A stretch of 64,000 nucleotides of DNA from Chromatiaceae bacterium (GTDB lineage: Bacteria; Pseudomonadota; Gammaproteobacteria; Chromatiales; Chromatiaceae), in NCBI GenBank assembly GCA_024235395.1, contig JACKMK010000002.1, positions 310,001-374,000 of the forward strand, written 5' to 3'. This document shows positions 1 through 8,084 of this stretch, piece by piece. The notes under the pieces are model-generated. The model saw nothing but the letters and a program-made list of their open reading frames with translations, made no database searches and had not been told where the DNA came from. Position 1 is the first letter of the stretch, and the number at the start of each line of letters is the position of its first letter. Position numbers and translations under genes: made by a program.

Positions 1-405
1 GGATTGGGAGATTTCAGCTTCGAGATGACCGGCACACCGGCGAACGGTGATCGCTTCGTGCTGGCGGACAACACCGGCGGCGTCGGCGACAACCGCAATG
101 CGCGTCGGCTGGCCGACCTGCAGACCGCGAACCTGATGATCGGTGGCACCGCGACCCTGGCCAACACCTATGGGGCCTTGATCGCCGACGTGGGCACCAG
201 TACCCAGCAGGCCGGCAACAATGCGAGCGTCCAGGAGAACCTGCTGGCGCAGGCCGAGGCGGCCAAGGCCGAGGTGTCGGGCGTGAACCTCGACGAGGAA
301 GCCGCCGACCTGATGCGCTTTCAGCAGGCCTATCAGGCCGCGGCGCAGGTCATCAATATCGCGAACAGCCTGTTTGACTCGTTGCTCGCCGCGGTGCGGA
401 GGTAG
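1..405 (+). CDS. flgK: flagellar hook-associated protein FlgK, C-terminal part
   Basis: This frame is open from the first base and ends at a TAG at 403-405, so the 5' part lies outside the window. About 134 residues remain. The tail has the classic FlgK ending: a Gln/Asn-rich helix (TSTQQAGNNASVQENLL), the segment SGVNLDEEAADLMRFQQAYQ, and a terminal heptad-rich helix (AAQVINIANSLFDSLL). FlgK is the first hook-filament junction protein; its termini pack into the D0 coiled coil. flgL follows 2 bases after the stop, the usual flgKL order. Identification is firm; only the truncation by the window edge is unusual. Confidence 0.95.
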   Translation, partial: GLGDFSFEMTGTPANGDRFVLADNTGGVGDNRNARRLADLQTANLMIGGTATLANTYGALIADVGTSTQQAGNNASVQENLLAQAEAAKAEVSGVNLDEEAADLMRFQQAYQAAAQVINIANSLFDSLLAAVRR

Positions 406-407
406 GT

Positions 408-1310
408 ATGCGGATCTCCACGGCACAGATCTTCCAGCAGAGCGTCGATGCGATGCTCACCCAGCAGCGGCAGCTCAGCGAGACCGAACTGCAGGTCGCG
501 AGCGGCAAACGCATTCTGCGTCCATCGGACGACCCGTCGGCCGCGGTGCGCGTGCTCGACCTCAACGAGGCGGAAAAACGTATCACACAGTATCAGCGCA
601 ACGCAGATGCCGCGGTTGCCCGCCTGGATCAGGAAGAGAGCGCACTGACCGGCATCGAAGACCTGCTGCAGCGGGTGCGCGAACTCGCCGTGCAGGGCGC
701 GAGCGATTCGGTCGGCGCCGAGGGGCGGCAGGCGATCGCGGCCGAGGTACGCGAACTGATGGGCAGTTTCCTGCGACTGGCAAATTCCCGGGATGCCAAC
801 GGCGAATACCTGTTCGCCGGCTACCAGAGCCTCACCCAGCCGTTCGTCCACGATGGCACAGGCGGTTTCACCTACCAAGGTGACGATGGCCAACGCATGG
901 TCGAGATCGGCGCGGGCCGCGAGATCGCCACCGGCGATCCGGGCCAGATCTTCATGGATTTCGCCGCGGCCGGTGGAGGAACGACGAATATCGGCGAGGT
1001 CCTGTACGATCTCGCCGCGAGCCTCGAGGCCGGCAACGGCTACCCCGAGGCGCTCACCGACATCGATACCGCGTTCACTACATTGGACAACACGCGCGCA
1101 AAGATCGGCGCGCGCATGAATGCAATCGACGAGCAGCGTGGTGTCAACGACACCTTCGATCTCGCCGTCAAGGATGTCCGGTCGACCCTCGAAGACCTCG
1201 ACTACGCCGAGGCGATCAGTCGCTTCAACCAGCAGATGACCGCGTTGCAGGCCTCGCAGCAGGCGTTTGTGCGCATCCAGGACCTGAGCCTGTTCAACTT
1301 CCTGCGTTGA
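408..1310 (+). CDS. flgL: flagellar hook-associated protein FlgL
   Basis: FlgL is the second hook-filament junction protein, exported by the flagellar type III system and placed between FlgK and the filament. The 300-residue product is of normal length. The N-terminus (MRISTAQIFQQSVDAML, then ETELQVASGKRILRPSDDPSA) and the C-terminal helix (EAISRFNQQMTALQASQQAFV) are the flagellin-like terminal helices that form D0/D1. The ATG at 408 follows a GGAGGT overlapping the flgK stop codon, which points to coupled translation with flgK. A hairpin with a run of A/T follows, so flgL is the last gene of its operon. Confidence 0.96.
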   Translation: MRISTAQIFQQSVDAMLTQQRQLSETELQVASGKRILRPSDDPSAAVRVLDLNEAEKRITQYQRNADAAVARLDQEESALTGIEDLLQRVRELAVQGASDSVGAEGRQAIAAEVRELMGSFLRLANSRDANGEYLFAGYQSLTQPFVHDGTGGFTYQGDDGQRMVEIGAGREIATGDPGQIFMDFAAAGGGTTNIGEVLYDLAASLEAGNGYPEALTDIDTAFTTLDNTRAKIGARMNAIDEQRGVNDTFDLAVKDVRSTLEDLDYAEAISRFNQQMTALQASQQAFVRIQDLSLFNFLR

Positions 1311-1332
1311 TCCGCGGGGCAGGCGTCCCGGG

Positions 1333-1363
1333 AAAAAAAACGCGGCCGGACGACCGCGTCTTT
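1333..1363. terminator. bidirectional intrinsic terminator between flgL and the OmpA-family gene
   Basis: Arms ACGCGG (1340-1345) and CCGCGT (1354-1359) enclose an 8-nt loop. On the minus strand the stem is followed by eight U residues (A run at 1333-1340); on the plus strand it is followed by TCTTT. It sits between two convergent genes and probably serves both. Confidence 0.75.
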
Positions 1364-1386
1364 ACGACCGTGACACGCGGCCGCGG

Positions 1387-3129
1387 TTACAGTCGATTCA
1401 GCTCGACGCGGCGGTTCTGAGCCTTGCCTTCCGTCGTATCGTTGGTCGCGATCGGCTGTTCTTCGCCGTAGCCCTTGGCGATCATGTTGTTACGGTCCAC
1501 GCCCTGGCTGCTCAGATAGTTGACCACGCTCTGCGCACGGCGTTGCGACAGGTCCTTGTTGTAGGCATCGTCGCCGTCGCTGTCGGTGTGACCGGCGACC
1601 ATCACCTGGATCTGCGGGTGCGCCGAAAGGGTCTCGGAGACCCCGTCGAGGATCGCCAGTGACTCGTCGGTCAGCTCGTCGGAGTCGGTCTTGAAGTGTA
1701 CGCCGCGCAGCACGATGCGCTCGTCGCTGCCGCAGCCCAGTTCGTCGACCGTGGATCCGGCCGTGGAATCAGGGCACAGATCGGTGCCGTCGACCACGCC
1801 GTCCTGGTCGCCGTCGGCAGGGCCCGCCGGTTCCGCGGCAGGTGCGGGCGGCAGCATTGCGACCGGCGGTGGCCAATACCCGGGGGCATAGCCCTGGTAA
1901 CCGTAGCCATTGCCCCAGCCGTCGCCGTAACCGTAGCCGTCCCCACGACCGCGCAGGTCGCCGCTGGCCCAGGCGCGCATTGCGAAACTGAAGTCCGCCT
2001 CACCACTGCCGTCGCCTGCGGCATCGGCCCGGGTGTCGCCCCAACCGTTACCCCAGCCGCTGCCGTAGCCGTCGTTCCAGCCATCGCCGCCCCAACCACT
2101 GCCCCAGGGTGCCCAGTTGCTACCGCCCCAGTTGTTGCCACCCCATCCGTTGTCCCAGGGCCACCAGTTGTTGCCACCCCAGTTGTTGCCTCCCCAGCCG
2201 CTGTCCCAGGGCCACCAGCTGTTGCCTCCCCAGTTGTTGCCACCCCAGCCGTTGCCCCAGGGCATCCAGTTGTTGCCACCCCAACCGCTACCCCACGGAC
2301 GATTCCAGCCGCCGTAGGCCGGTGCCCAACCGCCGTAGGGGACCCCGCCCCAGGGTTGATAGCCCTGATAGGGGATCGGGGTCGGCTGCGCGACCTGGGG
2401 TGCAGCCTCGTAGGCGGGTTCCGCGGGCTGTGGAGGGACAGGCACCTGTGGCGGTTCCGGAGCCTCGGCAACAGGCGGCATCGGCGGCGCCGGTGGCGGC
2501 TCGACCGCGGCGATCGGCTCCGGGGGCTCCGCTTCGAGCGGTCTCAACGCTGGTTCCTGCCCCTGTGGCGCCCGCGGCTGCGCCGGCGGGCTGTAGATCC
2601 CCGGCGCCTGGGCAGCCCAGGCGGGCATCTCGGGTCTGTCCGGCGCCGCCGGCGCTGTGGGGAACGCCGGGGCCTGTGGTGCCGCGGATTGTGCAGGCCG
2701 TTCTTTGACCCAGTCCGGGAGCTCAGGTTTCGTCGGCGCCGCCTGGCGCGTTGGCGGTTCGTGAGCGGTCGGTGCGGCCTGTTCCTTCACCCAGGCCGGC
2801 AGTTCAGGACGCGCGGGTGCGGTGCCAGCGGTCGGCGCCTGTGGCGCGGCGGCCCATTCGGGTCTCTGCTGAGATCGAACGGGTGCCTCGGGCGGTTGCG
2901 GCGGGGCGGCTGCGGCCGGCGCTTGCGGCCGGGCCGGTGCGGCGGCGCCTGTCGCGAGTTCGGCACGGCGCTGTTCCACCCAGGCCGGAAGCTGTGCGGC
3001 CGCGGGCATCGATGGTGCGGCGGGGGCCGGCGCCTGTGCAGATGCCCCGGCTGGTGGCTGCTCCGCATACGTCTGCGGCGCGTGGACTGCACCGATCAGG
3101 ATGGTTCCGATCAGCATGGATCTGTACAT
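1387..3129 (-). CDS. secreted OmpA-family protein with Pro-rich and Trp/Gly/Asn-rich repeats
   Basis: The 580-residue product starts at the ATG at 3129, preceded by AAGGAGAG. Residues 1-22 form a signal peptide ending in a QTYA site. A long Pro/Ala-rich part follows, containing four copies of a motif like ELPAWVKEQ. Residues about 278-348 are a Trp/Gly/Asn tandem repeat built on GWGGNNWGG. Residues about 437-470 resemble a calcium-binding type 3 repeat (DGDQDGVVDGTDLCPDS). The last 110 residues are an OmpA/MotB peptidoglycan-binding domain with VHFKTDSDELTDES and the pattern GHTDSDGDDAYNKDLSQRRA. I infer an exported protein held on peptidoglycan through its C-terminus, with an extended repetitive N-terminal part. 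The function of the repeats is unknown. The frame stays open further upstream, but that stretch has no signal peptide or suitable composition. Confidence 0.85.
   Translation of the reverse strand: MYRSMLIGTILIGAVHAPQTYAEQPPAGASAQAPAPAAPSMPAAAQLPAWVEQRRAELATGAAAPARPQAPAAAAPPQPPEAPVRSQQRPEWAAAPQAPTAGTAPARPELPAWVKEQAAPTAHEPPTRQAAPTKPELPDWVKERPAQSAAPQAPAFPTAPAAPDRPEMPAWAAQAPGIYSPPAQPRAPQGQEPALRPLEAEPPEPIAAVEPPPAPPMPPVAEAPEPPQVPVPPQPAEPAYEAAPQVAQPTPIPYQGYQPWGGVPYGGWAPAYGGWNRPWGSGWGGNNWMPWGNGWGGNNWGGNSWWPWDSGWGGNNWGGNNWWPWDNGWGGNNWGGSNWAPWGSGWGGDGWNDGYGSGWGNGWGDTRADAAGDGSGEADFSFAMRAWASGDLRGRGDGYGYGDGWGNGYGYQGYAPGYWPPPVAMLPPAPAAEPAGPADGDQDGVVDGTDLCPDSTAGSTVDELGCGSDERIVLRGVHFKTDSDELTDESLAILDGVSETLSAHPQIQVMVAGHTDSDGDDAYNKDLSQRRAQSVVNYLSSQGVDRNNMIAKGYGEEQPIATNDTTEGKAQNRRVELNRL
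2085..2296 (-). repeat. tandem repeat encoding 17-residue Trp/Gly/Asn units
   Basis: Inside the OmpA-family gene, three close copies of a 17-codon (51-bp) unit are visible, each beginning GWGGNNWGG and continuing to a W-P-W motif, flanked by partial copies. The DNA copies are near identical in places (repeated CAGTTGTTGCC), suggesting recent slippage or unequal crossing over. Not a CRISPR array: the units are contiguous and coding. Confidence 0.85.
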
Positions 3130-3362
3130 CTGCCTCTCCTTGAATCTGGGGCCGATAACGCCGGAGCGCCCGGCGTGGTGAGTCGGGCACTCTGCGAGTA
3201 CTGCCAAATCTGAGTCATTGCGTGCGCCGAACGTTAGTATGCGAGCGGCGCGCGGTGCAAGGTCATTTGCGTTGCACGTCGCGTCGGGCGCCGGGTCTCG
3301 TGTAGGCTGTCGAGCCAAGCTTTCGACCGCGACGAGTGGCCCGCAATCGATACTCCAGCTCA

Positions 3363-4943
3363 ATGAACGAACAGACCAACACCGGATTTCTGCTGCCCCA
3401 TGACTTCGGCGTGGCACGTCTGATCCAACGCCTGGGCGGTGAGGCGCGTTGTCGGGTCGGTACTGCGGATGCGTTCGCGGCACATTTTTACGACAGCTTC
3501 GATTGGCGCCTGCACGCGGCCGGGTTGCGCCTGATGCAGCTGGAAACGCCGCAGGGCACCCTGTTGAAACTGAAGTCCGGCGACGGCGCCGAGAGTGCCG
3601 AACCTGTGGTCGGGGAGGCGCGGCCACAATGGCCCGCGGACCTGCCCAACGGTGAACTCAAGGACGCGGTTGTGAATGCCCTGGCGATGCGCGTGCTGCT
3701 TCCGGTGGTCAGCGTGCGCGGCGAGGTGACGGAGGTCGCGCTGCTCAACGAAGACGCCAAGACGGTCGTCAGGCTGCAGCACCTGGCACTGCGTTGTGAA
3801 TCGGCCGACGTCGACGAGCCGCGCAAGCTGCTGCCACGCGTGCGGCTGCTCGAAGTGCGCGGCTATGCCGACGAGTTGGCGGATGTGGCGGCCTTCATGC
3901 AGGACAAGATGGAGTGGCCGCGCGCGCCGGCCTGTCTGTTCGATGAGGCGCTCGCGGCGATCGGGCGCGAGGCCGGCGATTACAGCTCCAAACTGGATGT
4001 ACCGCTCAAGCCGGGCCTGCCGGCGCTCAATGCACTGCGACGCGTATTGTTGACGCTGCTGGATACCATCGAACGCAATCTGGCCGGCACACGTGCCGAC
4101 CTGGATTCGGAGTTCCTGCATGACCTGCGTGTCGCGACGCGTCGTACGCGCTCTGCGATCGCACAGGTCAAGCGGGTGTTGCCGGACGAGGTGGTCGCCG
4201 ACTTTCGTCAACGCTTCGCCTGGTTGGGTCAGATCACGGGCCCGACCCGCGACCTCGACGTGTTTCTGCTGGAGTTGCCGCACTACCGCGCGAGTCTCCC
4301 GGCGCCCATGGGCGGCCACCTCGACGCCCTCGAGGAGCACCTGCGCGCGGCCCACAAGCAGGAGCAGAACAAGCTGGCGCGTCAGCTCGGGTCCGCCGAG
4401 ATGAAGGCGCTGCTGGCTGACTGGCGGCATGTGCTGGAGGCCGAGTCGCCGCCCGGAGAGACGGCGTGGTTCGCCGATCTGCCGATCGAGCGGGTCGCTG
4501 CGCAACGCATCTGGCGCATGTATCGCAAGGTCCGCAAGGATGGTCGCTTGGCACTGCAGGGCGGTCCGCCCGAGGTGTTGCATGCTCTGCGCAAAGACTG
4601 CAAGAAGCTGCGTTACCTGATCGAGTTCTTCCGCAGGGCCTTTCCCGAGGACGATCTGAAAGACGTCGTCCGTAACCTGAAACGGTTGCTCGATAATCTG
4701 GGGACCTTCCAGGATCGCCAGGTCCAGGCGGAGAAACTCGCGGCATTCGCCGAAGGCTTCGATCGCGACGACCCACGCTGCATGTCCACCGTGTTGGCGA
4801 TTGGCGGACTGGTGGCAGACCTGTTGCGGGATCAGCAGCGGGCACACGAGCGGTTTGCCGACTGCTTCGCGGCATTCGATTCCGAGGCCAACCGCGCCGA
4901 CTACAAGCGCGTATTCAAACAGCGCGCCGAGGGCCTGGGATGA
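3363..4943 (+). CDS. CYTH-like/CHAD domain protein
   Basis: The 526-residue product has a degenerate CYTH-like N-terminal half (residues about 1-200, with RLMQLETPQGTLLKLKSGDG) and a C-terminal CHAD domain (about 220-510). The CHAD domain shows the two conserved basic His helices HDLRVATRRTRSA and LHALRKDCKKLRY. CHAD domains are known to bind inorganic polyphosphate and to sit on polyphosphate granules; CYTH domains act on triphosphate substrates. The acidic/basic pattern of an active CYTH tunnel is not obvious here, so the N-terminal half may be inactive. ATG 3363 is preferred; a GTG at 3336 is possible. The stop overlaps the start of the ParA-type gene by 4 bases (ATGA), implying coupled expression. 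Confidence 0.88.
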   Translation: MNEQTNTGFLLPHDFGVARLIQRLGGEARCRVGTADAFAAHFYDSFDWRLHAAGLRLMQLETPQGTLLKLKSGDGAESAEPVVGEARPQWPADLPNGELKDAVVNALAMRVLLPVVSVRGEVTEVALLNEDAKTVVRLQHLALRCESADVDEPRKLLPRVRLLEVRGYADELADVAAFMQDKMEWPRAPACLFDEALAAIGREAGDYSSKLDVPLKPGLPALNALRRVLLTLLDTIERNLAGTRADLDSEFLHDLRVATRRTRSAIAQVKRVLPDEVVADFRQRFAWLGQITGPTRDLDVFLLELPHYRASLPAPMGGHLDALEEHLRAAHKQEQNKLARQLGSAEMKALLADWRHVLEAESPPGETAWFADLPIERVAAQRIWRMYRKVRKDGRLALQGGPPEVLHALRKDCKKLRYLIEFFRRAFPEDDLKDVVRNLKRLLDNLGTFQDRQVQAEKLAAFAEGFDRDDPRCMSTVLAIGGLVADLLRDQQRAHERFADCFAAFDSEANRADYKRVFKQRAEGLG

Positions 4944-5713
4944 AGATCCTCGGCGTGTACAACATCAAGGGAGGCGTCGGCAAGACGGCGACCGCGGTCA
5001 ACCTGGGGCACCTGGCGGCCAGCAGCGGGCTGCGCACGCTGATCTGGGATCTCGATCCACAGGCGGCGGCGACCTTTTACCTGCGGGTAAAACCGAAGGT
5101 CAAGGACACCACCAAGATCCTGCGCGGCAAGCGCGATCTGGATGACGTGGTCAAGGGTTCGGACTTTGCGAACCTGGACCTTTTGCCCTCGGATTTTTCG
5201 TACCGCAATATGGATCTGTTGCTGGGTGAGAACAAGAAACCGGCACTGCGCCTGCTGAAGCTGTTGCGGCCGATGGCGGACCAGTACGATCTGGTCGTGC
5301 TCGACTGCCCACCGAGCATCTCGCTGGTGTCGGAGAACATCTTCCGCGCGGCCGACGCGTTGCTGCTGCCGACGATCCCGACGACGCTATCGCTGCGCAC
5401 ACTCGAACAGTTGCTGGATTTCATGCAGGGCCACGCGCTGCAGACCCCTGTGTACACCTTCTACTCGATGGTCGACCGTCGCAAGCGTCTGCACCAGGAT
5501 GTGATTGCCGCGCCGGGTGACGCGCGCTGCACGGTGCTCGACACCACCATCCCCTATGCGAGTGAGGTGGAGCGCATGGGCCTGGAGCGTCGGCCGGTCA
5601 CGGATTACGCTCCGCGCTCGACGGCGGCGCGTGCCTACCGGGCGCTGTGGGACGAGGTGCGTTCCAGAGTCGGGGGGTTGCGACCTCGCGATGCATTCGA
5701 CTGGCCGTTCTGA
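4940..5713 (+). CDS. ParA/MinD-type ATPase
   Basis: This 257-residue ParA-family ATPase has the deviant Walker A motif KGGVGKTATAVNL near its N-terminus, the A' motif DLDPQAAAT and the Walker B-like LVVLDCPPSISL. Such proteins make ATP-dependent dimers that bind DNA or membrane and position plasmids, chromosomes, chemoreceptors or granules. It lacks an N-terminal DNA-binding extension and has no parB neighbour, so it is probably a cargo-positioning ATPase rather than a segregation ATPase. It overlaps the upstream CHAD gene by 4 bases and converges on fimV. The coupling to a polyphosphate-binding protein suggests the cargo, but that is inference. Confidence 0.9.
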   Translation: MKILGVYNIKGGVGKTATAVNLGHLAASSGLRTLIWDLDPQAAATFYLRVKPKVKDTTKILRGKRDLDDVVKGSDFANLDLLPSDFSYRNMDLLLGENKKPALRLLKLLRPMADQYDLVVLDCPPSISLVSENIFRAADALLLPTIPTTLSLRTLEQLLDFMQGHALQTPVYTFYSMVDRRKRLHQDVIAAPGDARCTVLDTTIPYASEVERMGLERRPVTDYAPRSTAARAYRALWDEVRSRVGGLRPRDAFDWPF

Positions 5714-5715
5714 CG

Positions 5716-5736
5716 CCCGGTCGCGGGAAGACCGGG
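5716..5736. terminator. hairpin between convergent parA-like gene and fimV
   Basis: Seven-base-pair perfect stem CCCGGTC/GACCGGG (5716-5722 and 5730-5736) with a 7-nt loop, filling the space between the two stop codons. No U tract follows on either side, so termination efficiency is uncertain. Confidence 0.5.
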
Positions 5737-7806
5737 TCAGTCGATCTGCTGTAGCAGTTCCTCGATCTGCCTCCGGTGCTCGGGGTCGTGCGCGCCGGAC
5801 AGTGCCTGCTTGAGCATGTCCCTGGCGCCTTCCTGGTCGCCGATCTCGAGATAGGCGCGCGCCAGATCCAGGCTCATCGTGAAGGTGTCGTCTTCCTCGT
5901 ATTCCTCGTCGAGAGGTTCCATCTCGACGTCGGTGGACGGTGTGATGCCTTCTGGCTTCGAACTCGCCAGCTGATCGTCGAGTTCGGTAAGAATGCTCGG
6001 GATGTCCTCGTCGCTGGGCAGCTGCTCTTCGGCGCTGCCTGGCAGTTGCTCATCGTTGGCGCTGCGTGCGTCGTTGCGGTTGACGTCCGTGCTGAGCTCC
6101 TTGATCCAGGATGCAATGTCATCGTCGTCGAACTCAGCACCCGGCGGCGGTTCGGTTGCGGCCTGCTGCGGGTTTTCGTGCACACCCAGGGTCTCGTTGA
6201 GCAGCGACTCGGTGATCGCGTCTTCGTCCGCATCGTACGCGGCCTGCCGCGCAATGGGTTCGAGCTCGGGCAGCGGTGCCAGCTCGACCTCTTCCGGCGG
6301 CGGAGGGGAGGGCTGGAGTGAGCGGAAGTCGTCCTCGGCGCGCCGCAGATCGGCTGCTCGCGGCGTCGATGCGGCCGCGTAAGGCGGTGGCCCGGAATCG
6401 CGGATCTCGGGCAATTCGGCCATCGGGATGTCGTCGTGGGCGGAATGCGTGCGGCGGAACAGCAGCAGCAGAACCAACAGGCCGAGTACCGCCAGCGCCA
6501 CCCAGATCAGCCAGAGATTCTGCTCGTACCATGCCCGGCCATTGCCGGTGGACGGGCGGTTGATGATCGGCTCGATCTTGGTGATCGTCACCGGGGCGGG
6601 TTGTGCTTCGGCTACCGCGGTTGCCGTGCGCTGTTGCGGCCGATCACTGGTCGCGGGTGCCGGCGGTTCACCGGCCGGGACCGGTGCTTCCGTCACCGGT
6701 GCCGCTGCATTGCGTGCGTCGAGCTCGGACTGCAGGGTCGCGATCTGTGCGTCCTTGAGATCGATCAGGCGTTGCATGCGATCGAGTTCCGATTCCAGGC
6801 GTGCGAGTCGGGCCTCGATCGCACCGGTCGTCAGCCGGTTGCTTTCGATCTCCTCCATGGTCACCAGCAGTTTGTCCTTCAGCGCCTGCTCGTTGTCTGA
6901 GGGCTTTTCGGTCTCGTCGCCCGGAGACACGATGCGCAGTTGCGGGTCTTCCGATTCGGCCGCCGGTGCCGGCGGCTCAGCGGCCGACTGCCCCGGGCTC
7001 CGCGCGGTGGCCGCGACGCCCTCGGTGTCGCGTGGCGATGTCGCCACTGCCGGCAGTGTGCGACGGCTGCCCTGCGCCGCTTCGGCGAACGCGCGACGTG
7101 CGGCGGCTGCGTCCAGTTCCTCGATCAGCGTGCGTGCCGGTATATTGAGCACGGCGCCTGCCTTGAGCCTGTTGATGTCGCCGTCGATGAACGCCTGGGG
7201 ATTCGCACGCAACAACGCCATAGCCATCTGGCGCGTGGTGATCCCCTGCGGTTTGACTTTCTGCGCGATCGGCCACAGCGTCTCGCCGCGCTGCACCGGT
7301 CCGTAACTGTCGGTCGCGCCGGTGACGTCCGGTATCGGTTCGCGCGGCGTGGCAGATGCCGGCGGTAGCGCTGCGGCCGGGCGTGGCGCCCGGCTGGTGC
7401 GCGCCGATCGGATACGGTTGACCGGGTCGAACAGCAGGGTGTACTGGCGAATAAGCTGTCCGCCGGGCCAGTTCATCTGCAGCGGAAACTCGAGGAAGGG
7501 TTCGGTGATCGGCCTGTCGGTCCGTGCGCGCACCATCCAGCGATTGTCCGATTTCACCACCTGAAACCGGATGAGATTCACTACCCGGTCGTACACAATC
7601 CCCAGGCGGTCGAATTGATCCTGGTTGGCGATCCGCAGGCGCAGGTCTTCGTGCTGGCCCGGGCCGACGCCGAGCAGCTCGATCTCTACGTCAAGCGGCT
7701 GGTTGAGGTAGGAGTGGACATGTGCCTCGCCAAGCGTCACCGCGTGACCGGCGTGCCAGATACCGACCGCGACGAGCAGCACCAGTCGACCGAGGAAATC
7801 CTTCAT
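5737..7806 (-). CDS. fimV: FimV/HubP-family polar landmark protein
   Basis: The 689-residue product begins at ATG 7806 with a signal peptide (MKDFLGRLVLLVAVGIWHAGHA). The FimV N-terminal domain follows (LGEAHVHSYLNQPLDVEIEL). A LysM peptidoglycan-binding motif (VQRGETLWPIAQKV) lies near residues 167-215, a coiled coil near 305-364, one membrane helix near 432-449 (LIWVALAVLGLLVLL), and an acidic cytoplasmic part ending in the FimV C-terminal TPR motif (LDLARAYLEIGDQEGARDML). FimV and its Vibrio relative HubP are polar hubs for type IV pili, chemotaxis arrays, flagellar number control and ParA-type proteins. The product is shorter than Pseudomonas FimV, mainly in the acidic part. A sigma-28-like promoter lies 59 bases upstream. 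Confidence 0.93.
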   Translation of the reverse strand: MKDFLGRLVLLVAVGIWHAGHAVTLGEAHVHSYLNQPLDVEIELLGVGPGQHEDLRLRIANQDQFDRLGIVYDRVVNLIRFQVVKSDNRWMVRARTDRPITEPFLEFPLQMNWPGGQLIRQYTLLFDPVNRIRSARTSRAPRPAAALPPASATPREPIPDVTGATDSYGPVQRGETLWPIAQKVKPQGITTRQMAMALLRANPQAFIDGDINRLKAGAVLNIPARTLIEELDAAAARRAFAEAAQGSRRTLPAVATSPRDTEGVAATARSPGQSAAEPPAPAAESEDPQLRIVSPGDETEKPSDNEQALKDKLLVTMEEIESNRLTTGAIEARLARLESELDRMQRLIDLKDAQIATLQSELDARNAAAPVTEAPVPAGEPPAPATSDRPQQRTATAVAEAQPAPVTITKIEPIINRPSTGNGRAWYEQNLWLIWVALAVLGLLVLLLLFRRTHSAHDDIPMAELPEIRDSGPPPYAAASTPRAADLRRAEDDFRSLQPSPPPPEEVELAPLPELEPIARQAAYDADEDAITESLLNETLGVHENPQQAATEPPPGAEFDDDDIASWIKELSTDVNRNDARSANDEQLPGSAEEQLPSDEDIPSILTELDDQLASSKPEGITPSTDVEMEPLDEEYEEDDTFTMSLDLARAYLEIGDQEGARDMLKQALSGAHDPEHRRQIEELLQQID

Positions 7807-7864
7807 AGCGTCTATGTTCGAGTTTTTTTGTCGCCAGTCGGCGCCTTGCATGTTAATTGCTATT

Positions 7865-7891
7865 CTATCGGCAGATTCCCATAAAGTTTTA
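7865..7891 (-). promoter_or_regulatory. candidate sigma-28 (FliA) promoter of fimV
   Basis: On the minus strand TAAA (7891-7888) is followed after exactly 15 bases by GCCGATAG (7872-7865), compared with the consensus TAAA-N15-GCCGATAA. The match is 11 of 12 fixed positions, and it lies 59 bases before the fimV start. The surrounding 278-bp divergent region (7807-8084) is distinctly AT-richer than its flanks and should also hold the promoter for the plus-strand sugar operon, which I could not pinpoint. Confidence 0.5.
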
Positions 7892-8084
7892 TTCGGGTAT
7901 CCGTCGGGCCGCTTTATGTCCGGTCGTGTCGGGCTTCGACCGACACGCCTGGCGATCCTAGCATGCCGTTGCTCGGCCGAGCGCGGTTCAGTCCGGGTAC
8001 CGGCGACCGGCTAGGTGGCATGCGAATCGGGGCATTGAGTTCCACGGCCCTTCCCGACGAGGTCTGAGGAGGACGTTTCCGGAC

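Noticed and set aside
2085..2296. CRISPR-like array
   Set aside because: Repeats are contiguous without spacers, in frame and code for Trp/Gly/Asn units.
3130..3627. Upstream extension of the OmpA-family frame
   Set aside because: No signal peptide would remain at the N-terminus, and the ATG at 3129 has a strong ribosome site and a signal peptide.
3360..4847. Open frame of 495 codons on the minus strand
   Set aside because: Antisense to the CHAD gene, whose motifs and length are convincing; composition is that of a shadow.
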